From Streptomyces sp. V4I2 (GTDB lineage Bacteria > Actinomycetota > Actinomycetes > Streptomycetales > Streptomycetaceae), in assembly GCF_030817655.1 (NCBI RefSeq), contig NZ_JAUSZM010000003.1:2852001-2916000 (forward strand): a DNA stretch of 64,000 nt, in the 5' to 3' direction. The stretch's first letter is position 1; each line of letters starts with the position of its first letter. The position numbers were made by a program, and so were the translations under genes. Positions 36,539 through 44,910 of the stretch are shown here, in pieces. The notes under the pieces are model-generated. The model saw only the letters and a program-made list of their open reading frames with translations. It had not been told where the DNA came from and made no database searches.

Positions 36539-37213
36539 ATGACCGGCACCGGCCCCGTCGAACCCGGCAACTCTCCCGACTCAGGCGGCAGTTACGACGT
36601 CGTCGGCGTCGACGCACCACGCCTCACCGACCGCTTGAGCGCGCGCTGGCACACCTTCCCCCCACGCACCCGCAAAGCCGCCCTCGCCTCAGCCCTGACC
36701 GCCGCCGCCGCAGCCGGAGTCCTCCTCGCCCCCACCCCCGGCGGACCCGACCGGCCCGACCCCACCCCCTGGCCGGCCAACGTCACCACCTGGCACTACC
36801 TGGGACCCGCAACCCCCACCACCCCCACCACCCCCGCCGCCCCCGGCCGTTTCCGCTTCGCGGTCTCCGTCGGCAAAGGGCCGCCCGTGACGCTCCGCGT
36901 CAACGGCACGTCCTCCCCCGGCCTCCACGCCCACACCACACCCGAACCGGAATTCAGCGTTAAAACCGGGACAACTCGCACAATCGCCGTCGAAATCAAC
37001 GTTTCCGACTGTTCGGGCCTGCCCCTGAATGCCGATCTTCCCTTTCTTGACGTAACGCTGCGTAACACGCGTGCAATACAGCGCCACAGTTTCATCTTCG
37101 GCGGCGCGTTCTCCCGCGATCTCTCCGAGCTCCTCCACACCGCCTGCGCCCCACCCACCGCACGACCGGCCCCACTGCCAACCGGAAGTGCGGGTTCTCA
37201 GAATGCGGACTAA
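36539..37213 (+). CDS. membrane-anchored secreted protein of unknown function
   Basis: A 224-residue protein with a hydrophobic segment at ~43-60 (ALASALTAAAAAGVLLAP), a Pro/Thr-rich linker (PATPTTPTTPAAPG) and a ~110-residue beta-rich extracytoplasmic domain (GRFRFAVSVGKGPPVTLRVN, DCSGLPLNADLPFLDVTLRN). I do not recognise a named family. The ATG at 36539 has no ribosome-binding site. TACCTT lies seven bases upstream, so the mRNA may be leaderless, which is common in Streptomyces. The 3' half of the gene is less GC-rich than its neighbours. Confidence 0.65.
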   Translation: MTGTGPVEPGNSPDSGGSYDVVGVDAPRLTDRLSARWHTFPPRTRKAALASALTAAAAAGVLLAPTPGGPDRPDPTPWPANVTTWHYLGPATPTTPTTPAAPGRFRFAVSVGKGPPVTLRVNGTSSPGLHAHTTPEPEFSVKTGTTRTIAVEINVSDCSGLPLNADLPFLDVTLRNTRAIQRHSFIFGGAFSRDLSELLHTACAPPTARPAPLPTGSAGSQNAD

Positions 37214-37427
37214 GCGGAAACTCCGCCAAACCGTCCGAGAGCCCACTTCCGGGAAGCGATCCCTTCATCACGTCATAACAAGAAAGTCACAAGCCAGCCT
37301 ACGACGATGCCCCTGCCTACACACCGGGCTTAGAGTCACGGCCAGTCACCGCTCCATCGGGAGTTCGGTACCAGCGCGGCACCCGCCGCCCCCACAGGGA
37401 TGGCAGTGACTGCGGAAAGGACTGATT

Positions 37428-38666
37428 GTGCGACGTTCCATGGTGATACTTACCTCCGTCCTCGCGACTGGAGCTCTGACGCTCACCGCTTGCGGCTCCC
37501 GTGACGAAGGCGGCGACAGTAGCGACAACGGAGACGGCACCACCCTGACGATCGGCGTGGACGCCCCGCTCTCCGGCGAGAACTCCACCACCGGCCTCGG
37601 CATCCAGTACGGCGCCCAGATCGCCGTCGACGACGCCAACAAGAACAAGCTCGTACCCGGCGTGACGTTCAAGCTGAAGGCCTACGACGACAAGGCGCAG
37701 CCCGCCACCGGCCAGTCGAACGCCACCGCGATCACCGGCGACAAGACCGCCGTCGGCGCCGTCGGCCCCCTGAACTCCGGCGTCGCCCAGACCATGCAGC
37801 AGGTGTTCGCCTCGGCCGACATGGTCCAGATCTCCCCCTCGAACACCAACCCCGAGCTGACCCAGGGCAAGAACTGGCAGACGGACAAGAAGCGGCCGTA
37901 CCCCACGTACTTCCGCACCGCCACCACCGACGAGCTGCAGGGCAGCTTCGCCGCCGGCTACGCCTACAACAAGCTCAAGAAGAAGAAGGCGTTTGTCGTC
38001 GACGACAAGCAGACCTACGGCGCCGGCCTGGCGAAGATCTTCAACGAGCAGTTCAAGAAGCTCGGCGGCACGGTCGTCCAGACCGACCACGTCAACACCG
38101 GCGACAAGGACTTCGGCTCCCTCGTCACCAAGATCAAGAACTCCGGCGCCGACCTGCTCTACTACGGCGGCCAGTACGACGAGTCCGCGCTGATCACCAA
38201 GCAGATGAAGGACGGCGGCGTCAAGATCCCGCTGTTCGGCGGCGACGGCATGTTCGCCTCCACCTACATCGAGACCGCCGGCACCTCCGCCGAAGGCGAC
38301 CTCGCCACCTCCGTCGGCGTCCCCGCCGACACCCTGCCCGCCGCCAAGACGTTCATCGAGACGTACAAGGCCAAGGGCTACAAGGGTGACTACGGCGCCT
38401 ACGGTGCCTACGCCTACGACGCCACCACCGCCATCATCAAGGCCGTGAAGGCCGCCGTGGACGCCAACAACGGCGATGTCCCCTCCGACATCAACAAGCT
38501 GCGCTCCAGCGTCGTCGACGAGGTCCAGAAGTCCGACTTCGAAGGCATCAGCGGCAAGGTCGCCTTCGACCAGTACGGCGACACCACGAACAAGCAGCTC
38601 ACCGTTTACCAGGTCGAAAAGGGTGCCTGGAAGGCTGTCGAGACCGGCACCGCCGACCTCGGCTGA
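37428..38666 (+). CDS. livK: branched-chain amino acid ABC transporter, substrate-binding lipoprotein
   Basis: A 412-residue periplasmic-type binding protein of the leucine/isoleucine/valine family. The signal peptide ends in the lipobox LTAC (ATGALTLTACGSRDEGGD), so it is anchored to the membrane by a lipid. The mature part is a two-lobe Peripla_BP fold: LTIGVDAPLSGENSTTGLGI, then QYGAQIAVDDANKNKLVPGV, VGPLNSGVAQTMQQVF and KKKKAFVVDDKQTYGAGLAK. The GTG at 37428 follows GGAAAGG. It is the first gene of livKHMGF, followed by a 12-bp hairpin that probably makes it more abundant than the rest. Confidence 0.93.
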   Translation: MRRSMVILTSVLATGALTLTACGSRDEGGDSSDNGDGTTLTIGVDAPLSGENSTTGLGIQYGAQIAVDDANKNKLVPGVTFKLKAYDDKAQPATGQSNATAITGDKTAVGAVGPLNSGVAQTMQQVFASADMVQISPSNTNPELTQGKNWQTDKKRPYPTYFRTATTDELQGSFAAGYAYNKLKKKKAFVVDDKQTYGAGLAKIFNEQFKKLGGTVVQTDHVNTGDKDFGSLVTKIKNSGADLLYYGGQYDESALITKQMKDGGVKIPLFGGDGMFASTYIETAGTSAEGDLATSVGVPADTLPAAKTFIETYKAKGYKGDYGAYGAYAYDATTAIIKAVKAAVDANNGDVPSDINKLRSSVVDEVQKSDFEGISGKVAFDQYGDTTNKQLTVYQVEKGAWKAVETGTADLG

Positions 38667-38690
38667 CCAAGGCCCCAGCACACCTCACCA

Positions 38691-38727
38691 CGGGCCGCGC
38701 GGAAGGGGACCCCGACCGCGCGGCCCG
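38691..38727 (+). terminator. partial terminator between livK and livH
   Basis: A perfect 12-bp stem (CGGGCCGCGCGG / CCGCGCGGCCCG) with a 13-base loop and TTT after it lies 25 bp beyond the livK stop, inside the operon. Such intra-operon hairpins commonly set excess binding protein over membrane components. Leakiness is inferred. Confidence 0.7.
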
Positions 38728-38800
38728 TTTCCACACCCACACCACCCCCACCCGGCACGCATCCAGTGCACACGACCACCAGCGACATGGAGGCCATGCG

Positions 38801-39730
38801 GTGAACACCCTGCCGCAGCAGCTGGCCAACGGGCTGCTCCTAGGCTCGATGTACGGGCTCATCGCCATCGGCTACACGATGGTGTACGGCATCGTCCAGC
38901 TCATCAACTTCGCGCACGGCGAGATCTTCATGACCGGCGCCTTCGGCGCGCTCACGGTCTACTTCTACGTCCTCCCCGACGGCACGGCGATGGCCATCGC
39001 CGTCCCCCTGATGCTGATAGGCGGCGCCATCGTCGCCGTCCTCATCGCCGTCGGAGCGGAACGGTTCGCCTACCGACCACTGCGCGGAGCACCACGGCTA
39101 GCACCGCTCATCACCGCCATCGGCCTCTCCCTCGCGCTCCAGGAGGTCGTCCGAAACTTCTACCCCGGTGCCGACCGCGCCCGCGCCTTCCCCGGCCTCG
39201 ACGCCACCCACGACATCGGCTCCATCACCATCAAGGACGCCGACATCTTCCTGGTCGCCGCCGCGATCATCTGCATGTCCGGCCTCGCCTTCTTCGTCCG
39301 CAAGAGCCGCACCGGCCGCGCCATGCAGGCCACCGCGCAGGATCCGGACACCGCACAGCTCATGGGCATCGACACCAACCGCATCATCGTCATCGCCTTC
39401 GCCATCGGCGGCCTCTTCGCCGCCGTCGCAGCTGTGGCGTACGGCCTGAAGTACGGCAACGTCGACTACCGCATGGGCTTCCTCATGGGCCTCAAGGCGT
39501 TCACCGCCGCCGTCCTCGGCGGCATCGGCAACATCTACGGCGCCATGCTCGGCGGCATCGTCCTCGGCATCGCCGAGACCCTCGCCTCCGCCTACATCGA
39601 CGGCATCCCCGGCATGCAGCAGCTCGGCGGCCAGAGCTGGGCCAACGTCTGGGCCTTCGCCCTCCTCATCATCGTCCTCCTCGTGAGGCCACAAGGCCTA
39701 CTCGGCGAACGCGTCGCGGACAGGGCGTGA
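38801..39730 (+). CDS. livH: branched-chain amino acid ABC transporter permease LivH
   Basis: A 309-residue inner-membrane permease with about eight helices. It has the LivH signature NGLLLGSMYGLIAIGYTMVY, then GIVQLINFAHGEIFMTGAFG. TAQDPDTAQLMGIDTNRIIV is the EAA-like loop that contacts the ATPase, and AVLGGIGNIYGAMLGGIVLG lies near the end. It pairs with LivM. The GTG at 38801 has GGAGG eight bases upstream. It overlaps livM by the four-base GTGA. Confidence 0.92.
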   Translation: MNTLPQQLANGLLLGSMYGLIAIGYTMVYGIVQLINFAHGEIFMTGAFGALTVYFYVLPDGTAMAIAVPLMLIGGAIVAVLIAVGAERFAYRPLRGAPRLAPLITAIGLSLALQEVVRNFYPGADRARAFPGLDATHDIGSITIKDADIFLVAAAIICMSGLAFFVRKSRTGRAMQATAQDPDTAQLMGIDTNRIIVIAFAIGGLFAAVAAVAYGLKYGNVDYRMGFLMGLKAFTAAVLGGIGNIYGAMLGGIVLGIAETLASAYIDGIPGMQQLGGQSWANVWAFALLIIVLLVRPQGLLGERVADRA

Positions 39731-41526
39731 TCACGATGACCGACATCACCAAAACCACCCCCGCCACCCGCGGCCTCATCCCCCTCCCGGAAGCCGCCGC
39801 CCGCGGCCTCCTCCTCGGAGGCGGCATAGCCACCGCCGCCTCCGCCTTCCTCGCCTGGACCTGGACCTCAGAATTCCCCGGCGACCTCACCATCAACGGC
39901 TACCCCGGCGGCCTGCAATGGCTCACCTTCACCGCCGGCCTCCTCACCACCCTCTTCGCCCTCGCCCTCTACGGCGTCCGCGGCCTCGGCTGGCTCCTGC
40001 CCGCCCGCAACAACGCACCCCTCGCCCTCGCAGCCCTCGGCGGCCTGGGCACCACCTGGTTCACCGTCATCGCCATCGCCAACAACCTCGGCGGCGTCGT
40101 CAACCTCGAACCCGGCGGCTGGATCGCAGCCATCGCCTCCCTGCTGCCCGTCCTCGGCGCCTTCGCCCTCCCCCAAGAAGGAGTCGGCAAGGACAGCACC
40201 AAGGAAAGCCTCAAGGCGTACATCACCAAGCCCGACGCGATCCCCGCCCCCCAGCCCCTCACCCCCTGGCTGGAACGCGCCGTCATCACCCTCGCCACCA
40301 TCCTCGGCCTCGCCGTCTTCACCTACGGCATCGACACCGAGTACGGCGAACTCTTCATCGGCTACCTCTTCGTCGTCGTCTTCTTCACCTGGGCCCTGCA
40401 CACCGCAGGCATCATGGACCGCTTCTCCCGCCTCGTCGCCCACAACCGCAGCTTCACGCTCGCCATGGGCTTCCTCGCGGCCATCGCGTTCCCCTTCACC
40501 CAGACCGACGACCACTACGCCAACATCGGCGTCAACATCCTGATCTTCGGAACCGTCGCCCTCGGCCTCAACATCGTCGTCGGCCTCGCCGGACTCCTCG
40601 ACCTCGGATACGTCGCCTTCCTCGGCGTCGGCGCCTACACCGCCGCCCTCGTCTCCGGCTCCGAGTTCTCCACCTTCTCCGGCGTCCAGTTCCCCTTCTG
40701 GGCCTCCGCCCTCACCGGCGCCGCCGCCAGCCTCATCTTCGGCGTCCTCATCGGCGCCCCCACCCTGCGACTGCGCGGCGACTACCTCGCCATCGTGACC
40801 CTCGGCTTCGGAGAGATCTTCCGCATCGCCGTCAACAACATGGACGGCGACTCCGGCCCCGACATCACCAACGGCCCCAACGGCATCCCCGCCATCCCCG
40901 ACCTGAACTTCTTCGGGTTCAACATGGGCCAAGCGCACGACATCGGCGGCTTCACCCTCGGCCGCTTCGCCAACTACTACCTGCTCATGGTCCTCATCAT
41001 GGCCATCGTCGTCCTCGTCTACACCCGCGCCGCCGACTCCCGCATCGGCCGCTCCTGGATCGCCATCCGCGAAGACGAGACCGCCGCCACCGCCATGGGC
41101 ATCAACGGCTTCCGCGTCAAGCTCATCGCCTTCGCCCTCGGCGCCTCCCTCGCCGGCCTCGCCGGCACCGTCAGCGCCCACGTCACCTACAGCGTCGTCC
41201 CGACGCCGTACCAGTTCGCCGGCTCCACCCCGCCCAACTCGGCCTTCCTCCTCGCCGCAGTCGTCCTCGGCGGCATGGGCACGGTCGCAGGCCCCATCCT
41301 CGGCGCCGCACTGCTCTACCTGCTGCCCGAGAAGCTGGTCTTCCTCCAGGACAAGTCGCTGCTCGCCTTCGGTATCGCGCTCATCCTCCTGATGCGCTTC
41401 CGCCCCGAAGGCATCATCGCCAACCGGCGCAACCAACTCGAGTTCCACGAAACCGGCCAACTCGACGTACCAGAACAAACGACGTTGACCGACGAACCGG
41501 CCACCGTGACCAAGGCGGGGGCGTGA
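39727..41526 (+). CDS. livM: branched-chain amino acid ABC transporter permease LivM
   Basis: A 599-residue permease, long for the family. The N-terminal ~180 residues add extra helices (RGLLLGGGIATAASAFLAWT, AALGGLGTTWFTVIAIANNL). The LivM core follows: LNIVVGLAGLLDLGYVAFLG, TLRLRGDYLAIVTLGFGEIF, IREDETAATAMGINGFRVKL (the EAA loop), and SAFLLAAVVLGGMGTVAGPI. Actinobacterial LivM proteins often have this N-terminal extension. The GTG at 39727 overlaps the livH stop (GTGA); an ATG nine bases downstream is a possible start. The stop overlaps the livG start. Confidence 0.92.
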   Translation: MITMTDITKTTPATRGLIPLPEAAARGLLLGGGIATAASAFLAWTWTSEFPGDLTINGYPGGLQWLTFTAGLLTTLFALALYGVRGLGWLLPARNNAPLALAALGGLGTTWFTVIAIANNLGGVVNLEPGGWIAAIASLLPVLGAFALPQEGVGKDSTKESLKAYITKPDAIPAPQPLTPWLERAVITLATILGLAVFTYGIDTEYGELFIGYLFVVVFFTWALHTAGIMDRFSRLVAHNRSFTLAMGFLAAIAFPFTQTDDHYANIGVNILIFGTVALGLNIVVGLAGLLDLGYVAFLGVGAYTAALVSGSEFSTFSGVQFPFWASALTGAAASLIFGVLIGAPTLRLRGDYLAIVTLGFGEIFRIAVNNMDGDSGPDITNGPNGIPAIPDLNFFGFNMGQAHDIGGFTLGRFANYYLLMVLIMAIVVLVYTRAADSRIGRSWIAIREDETAATAMGINGFRVKLIAFALGASLAGLAGTVSAHVTYSVVPTPYQFAGSTPPNSAFLLAAVVLGGMGTVAGPILGAALLYLLPEKLVFLQDKSLLAFGIALILLMRFRPEGIIANRRNQLEFHETGQLDVPEQTTLTDEPATVTKAGA

Positions 41527-42392
41527 CCATCATGACGACACCAGTACTCGAAGCCCGTGACGTCACCATGCGCTTCGGCGGCCTCACCGCCGTCCGCTCG
41601 GTGGACTTCACGGTCAACGCCGGCGAGATCGTCGGCCTCATCGGCCCCAACGGCGCCGGCAAGACGACCTTCTTCAACTGCCTCACGGGCCTGTACATCC
41701 CCACAGAGGGAACGGTCTCGTACAAGGGCACGGTCCTCCCTCCCAAGCCCCACCTGGTCACCCAGGCCGGCATCGCCCGCACCTTCCAGAACATCCGCCT
41801 GTTCGCCAACATGACGGTCCTCGAGAACGTCCTCGTCGGCCGCCACACGCGGACCAAGGAAGGCCTCTGGTCGGCACTCCTGCGCGGCCCCGGCTTCAAG
41901 AAGGCGGAAAAGGCCAGCGAAGAACGAGCCATGGAACTCCTCGAGTTCATCGGCCTCGCCGCCAAGCGCGACCACCTGGCCCGCAACCTCCCCTACGGCG
42001 AACAGCGCAAGCTCGAGATCGCCCGCGCACTCGCCTCCGATCCCGGCCTGCTCCTCCTCGACGAGCCGACCGCCGGCATGAACCCGCAGGAGACGAGGGC
42101 CACCGAAGAACTGGTCTTCGCCATCCGCGACATGGGCGTCGCCGTCCTCGTCATCGAGCACGACATGCGCTTCATCTTCAACCTGTGCGACCGCGTCGCC
42201 GTCCTCGTCCAGGGCGAAAAACTCGTCGAAGGCACCTCCGAAGTCGTCCAGGCCGACGAACGCGTCATCGCCGCCTACCTGGGCGAACCCTTCGAAGGCG
42301 ACCCCGGAGCCGCGGAGGCCGCCGAAGTCGCCGCGGCCGAGGCAGGAGCCGAAGCGCAGAGCACCACCAGCACCAAGGGAGAAGCCCAGTGA
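41523..42392 (+). CDS. livG: branched-chain amino acid ABC transporter ATPase LivG
   Basis: A 289-residue ABC ATPase. Walker A is GLIGPNGAGKTTFFNCLTGL, the Q-loop is in IARTFQNIRLFANMTVLENV, the signature is YGEQRKLEIARALASDPGLL, and Walker B is LLLLDEPTAGMNPQE, with the switch histidine in VIEHDMRFIF. These match LivG/LptB-like subunits. An acidic Ala/Glu-rich tail of ~30 residues follows the core. The GTG start overlaps the livM stop by GTGA, so translation is coupled; an ATG is available nine bases on. It energises LivHM together with LivF. Confidence 0.93.
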   Translation: MTIMTTPVLEARDVTMRFGGLTAVRSVDFTVNAGEIVGLIGPNGAGKTTFFNCLTGLYIPTEGTVSYKGTVLPPKPHLVTQAGIARTFQNIRLFANMTVLENVLVGRHTRTKEGLWSALLRGPGFKKAEKASEERAMELLEFIGLAAKRDHLARNLPYGEQRKLEIARALASDPGLLLLDEPTAGMNPQETRATEELVFAIRDMGVAVLVIEHDMRFIFNLCDRVAVLVQGEKLVEGTSEVVQADERVIAAYLGEPFEGDPGAAEAAEVAAAEAGAEAQSTTSTKGEAQ

Positions 42393-43105
42393 GCACACTG
42401 CTAGAGGTCGAAGACCTCCGGGTGTCCTACGGCAAGATCGAAGCCGTCAAAGGCATCTCCTTCAGCGTCGAAGCCGGCCAGGTCGTCACCCTCATCGGCA
42501 CCAACGGCGCCGGTAAGACGACCACCCTGCGAACCCTCTCGGGACTCCTGAAGCCGACCAGCGGAAAGATCATCTTCGACGGCAAGCCCCTCACCGGCGT
42601 CGCCGCCCACAAGATCGTCGCCCTCGGCCTCGCCCACTCCCCCGAAGGCCGGCACATCTTCCCCCGCCTCACCATCGCCGAAAACCTCCAACTCGGCGCC
42701 TTCCTCAGGAACGACAAGGCAGGCATCGAAAAGGACATCCAGCGCGCCTACGACCTCTTCCCCATCCTGGGAGAACGCCGCAAGCAGGCCGCCGGAACCC
42801 TCTCGGGCGGCGAACAGCAGATGCTGGCCATGGGCCGGGCCCTCATGTCCCAGCCCAAGCTCCTCATGCTGGACGAGCCCTCCATGGGCCTCTCCCCCAT
42901 CATGATGCAGAAGATCATGGCCACCATCTCCGAACTCAAGTCCCAGGGCACGACGATCCTCCTCGTCGAACAGAACGCCCAGGCAGCCCTCTCCCTGGCC
43001 GACCAAGGCCACGTCATGGAGGTCGGCAGCATCGTCGTCTCCGGCACGGGACAGGACCTGCTGCACGACGAGTCCGTACGCAAGGCATACCTCGGCGAGG
43101 ACTAG
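42389..43105 (+). CDS. livF: branched-chain amino acid ABC transporter ATPase LivF
   Basis: A 238-residue ABC ATPase, the second nucleotide-binding subunit of the Liv importer. Walker A is LIGTNGAGKTTTLRTLSGLL, the Q-loop region reads LAHSPEGRHIFPRLTIAENL, typical of LivF, the signature is GTLSGGEQQMLAMGRALMSQ, and Walker B is LLMLDEPSMGLSP with the switch histidine replaced as usual in VEQNAQAALSLAD. The GTG at 42389 overlaps the livG stop (GTGA). It is the last gene of the operon and ends before a strong hairpin. Confidence 0.93.
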   Translation: MSTLLEVEDLRVSYGKIEAVKGISFSVEAGQVVTLIGTNGAGKTTTLRTLSGLLKPTSGKIIFDGKPLTGVAAHKIVALGLAHSPEGRHIFPRLTIAENLQLGAFLRNDKAGIEKDIQRAYDLFPILGERRKQAAGTLSGGEQQMLAMGRALMSQPKLLMLDEPSMGLSPIMMQKIMATISELKSQGTTILLVEQNAQAALSLADQGHVMEVGSIVVSGTGQDLLHDESVRKAYLGED

Positions 43106-43127
43106 AACGCGCCCTTCGCTGTACGAC

Positions 43128-43162
43128 GAGGCCCGCGCCCCCGAATCGGGGACGCGGGCCTC
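43128..43162. terminator. bidirectional terminator between livF and the ANTAR regulator
   Basis: GAGGCCCGCG and CGCGGGCCTC form a perfect 10-bp stem, with CCCC/GGGG pairing inside. The hairpin lies between the convergent livF and ANTAR genes and can serve both. Confidence 0.75.
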
Positions 43163-43190
43163 ACTCGTGTTCTGGAACGGGTCCCGGGTG

Positions 43191-43847
43191 TCAGCCCTTG
43201 CCGTTCTTCTTCTCGTCGGCATCCTGAATGACCGCCTCGGCAACCTGCTGCATCGACATCCGACGATCCATCGACGTCTTCTGGATCCACCGGAACGCGG
43301 CCGGCTCGGTCAGCCCGTACTCCGTCTGCAGGATCGACTTCGCACGGTCCACCAGCTTGCGGGTCTCCAGACGCAGAGTGAGGTCCGCGACCTCGTTCTC
43401 CAGCTCCCTGAGCTCCGTGAACCGGGACACGGCCATCTCGATCGCCGGCACGACATCACTCTTGCTGAACGGCTTCACGAGATACGCCATCGCACCGGCG
43501 TCCCGAGCACGCTCGACGAGGTCGCGCTGCGAGAAGGCGGTCAACATGAGCACCGGGGCGATACGCTCCTCGGCGATCTTCTCCGCCGCGGAGATCCCAT
43601 CCAGCTTGGGCATCTTCACGTCAAGGATCACGAGGTCCGGCTTGTGCTCGCGGGCAAGCTCGACGGCCTGCTCGCCGTCACCGGCCTCGCCTACGACGCT
43701 GTAGCCCTCTTCCTCCAGCATCTCTTTCAGATCGAGGCGAATCAGCGCCTCGTCCTCGGCGATGACGACACGGGTCGTCAGCGGAGGCACGTGCGACTTG
43801 TCGTCGTCGGGCGCGTCTACGGGCTGGGGCGACTCGGGGGCGGTCAC
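43191..43847 (-). CDS. ANTAR-domain response regulator (PdtaR-like)
   Basis: A 218-residue response regulator. Residues ~25-140 are a receiver domain with VVIAEDEALIRLDLKEML, the phosphorylated Asp in PDLVILDVKMPKLDG, the T in LMLTAFSQ and the K in YLVKPFSKSDV. Residues ~150-210 are the three-helix ANTAR RNA-binding domain, VDRAKSILQTEYGLTEPAAF and MSMQQVAEAVI. ANTAR proteins bind two-hairpin motifs in mRNA and prevent termination. In mycobacteria the homologue PdtaR is phosphorylated by PdtaS; no kinase is adjacent here. The GTG at 43847 has AAGGAG six bases upstream. Confidence 0.92.
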   Translation of the reverse strand: MTAPESPQPVDAPDDDKSHVPPLTTRVVIAEDEALIRLDLKEMLEEEGYSVVGEAGDGEQAVELAREHKPDLVILDVKMPKLDGISAAEKIAEERIAPVLMLTAFSQRDLVERARDAGAMAYLVKPFSKSDVVPAIEMAVSRFTELRELENEVADLTLRLETRKLVDRAKSILQTEYGLTEPAAFRWIQKTSMDRRMSMQQVAEAVIQDADEKKNGKG

Positions 43848-43930
43848 GGGGGCTCCTTGGTACGGGGCAGGTCACTGCTTGCCCTGAGCCTACCTAGCTC
43901 CTGTATGTTTGATGCACCGAGGGGATACAC

Positions 43931-44042
43931 TAACCTTCGGTTCGAAGAGGCTCCGGTAGTCCAATCGGCAGAGACGATACCCTCAAAAGGTATTCAGTGT
44001 GGGTTCGAGTCCCACCCGGGGCACTTAACCTTCAATTCGAAG
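43931..44042. repeat. 17-nt direct repeats flanking the tRNA
   Basis: TAACCTTCGGTTCGAAG at 43931-43947 and TAACCTTCAATTCGAAG at 44026-44042 match at 15 of 17 bases and sit two bases outside each end of the tRNA. Each can form a small hairpin (CTTCG/CGAAG and CTTC/GAAG). They could act in precursor processing, or mark an old duplication or insertion. Confidence 0.6.
43950..44023 (+). tRNA. tRNA with anticodon CAA (leucine by codon), short variable loop
   Basis: A complete cloverleaf can be drawn. The acceptor GCTCCGG pairs with CCGGGGC (one G-T), discriminator A. The D arm has GTC/GAC and a GG in the loop. The anticodon stem ATACC/GGTAT holds the loop CTCAAAA, so the anticodon is CAA at 43984-43986 and reads UUG. 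The T arm GTGGG/CCCAC encloses TTCGAGT. The variable region is only TCAGT, whereas leucine tRNAs are class II with a long extra arm. No CCA is encoded. It is flanked by direct repeats and followed by a terminator. It is distinct from bldA, which has anticodon UAA. Confidence 0.85.
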
Positions 44043-44052
44043 GAACCCAATC

Positions 44053-44091
44053 AAAAGCGGATGTTCCCGTTCTCGTGAACATCCGCTTTTT
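44053..44091 (+). terminator. strong rho-independent terminator after the tRNA
   Basis: AAAAGCGGATGTTC and GAACATCCGCTTTT form a perfect 14-bp stem with a ten-base loop, followed by another T. This is the only classical hairpin-plus-T-run terminator in the window. It lies 30 bp past the tRNA and just before the LAGLIDADG gene. Confidence 0.9.
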
Positions 44092-44129
44092 GCTGCATGT
44101 CGTCATGGCCAGTCACACAGAGTGGCCAC

Positions 44130-44903
44130 ATGTACGACATGGGTACACGCAAGCGAGCTCTGGCTCTCGTCGCTCAAGGGCGCAGCCTGAACTCCGTGAG
44201 CAAGGAGCTCGGGGTCTCCCGATTCGCAATCCGCTCCTGGCAAGCACGCATCGAGCCCCTCCGACGCACTGGCCGACCGTGCCCGCGATGCCAGGACACA
44301 CCTGGGCCGCCCGAATCGCCTGCGGCCTACGCCTACCTATTGGGCCTCTATCTTGGCGATGGCTGCATCAGCCTCCACCTGCGTGAGGTCTACTTCATGC
44401 GCATCGTGCTGGACAACGCCTGGCCGGGCGTGATCGACGAGTGCGAAGCCGCAATGCGTTCTGTCCGCCCCAACAACAGCGTGTGCCGCGTCAAGAAGCA
44501 AGGCTGTGTCGCCGTGACCGGGTCCAGCAAGCACTGGCCGTGCCTCTTCCCCCAGCACGGCCCCGGCAAGAAGCACGACCGCACCATCGCCCTCGAACCC
44601 TGGCAGCAAGCCATCATCGACGCGCACCCCTGGGAATTCATCCGCGGCCTCATCCACTCGGACGGCTGCCGCATCACCAACTGGACGACCCGCCTCGTCG
44701 CCGGTGAGCGCAAGCGCTACGAATACCCCCGGTACTTCTTCTCCAACAAGTCCGACGACATCCGGAAGCTCTTCACCAATGCCCTGGACAGGGTGGGTGT
44801 CGAATGGACAACCCTCGCTCGCGGCAGCGACCCCTTCAACATCTCCGTCGCCCGCAAAGCCTCGGTCGCCCTCATGGACACCCACGTCGGCCCCAAGCAC
44901 TGA
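44130..44903 (+). CDS. HTH and double-LAGLIDADG protein (homing endonuclease-like)
   Basis: A 257-residue protein. Residues 1-45 form a helix-turn-helix (RKRALALVAQGRSLNSVSKE, LGVSRFAIRSWQ). Two LAGLIDADG-type motifs follow at about 72-82 (YLLGLYLGDG) and 168-178 (FIRGLIHSDG), each with the acidic residue that binds metal in homing endonucleases. Basic strand segments lie between them. It is free-standing, not in an intron or intein. Its start lies 39 bp after the tRNA terminator, and the pair may travel together. ATGs at 44097, 44130 and 44139 are all without a good ribosome-binding site, so the start is uncertain. A role in DNA cleavage or regulation is inferred from the motifs. Confidence 0.7.
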   Translation: MYDMGTRKRALALVAQGRSLNSVSKELGVSRFAIRSWQARIEPLRRTGRPCPRCQDTPGPPESPAAYAYLLGLYLGDGCISLHLREVYFMRIVLDNAWPGVIDECEAAMRSVRPNNSVCRVKKQGCVAVTGSSKHWPCLFPQHGPGKKHDRTIALEPWQQAIIDAHPWEFIRGLIHSDGCRITNWTTRLVAGERKRYEYPRYFFSNKSDDIRKLFTNALDRVGVEWTTLARGSDPFNISVARKASVALMDTHVGPKH

Positions 44904-44910
44904 ACCGGAA

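Noticed and set aside
37337..37410. CAGTCAC / GTGACTG inverted repeat before livK as an operator
   Set aside because: Seven-base arms some 57 bp apart are expected by chance and span no clear promoter.
43950..44023. bldA (leucine tRNA for UUA)
   Set aside because: The anticodon is CAA, not UAA, and the variable arm is short.
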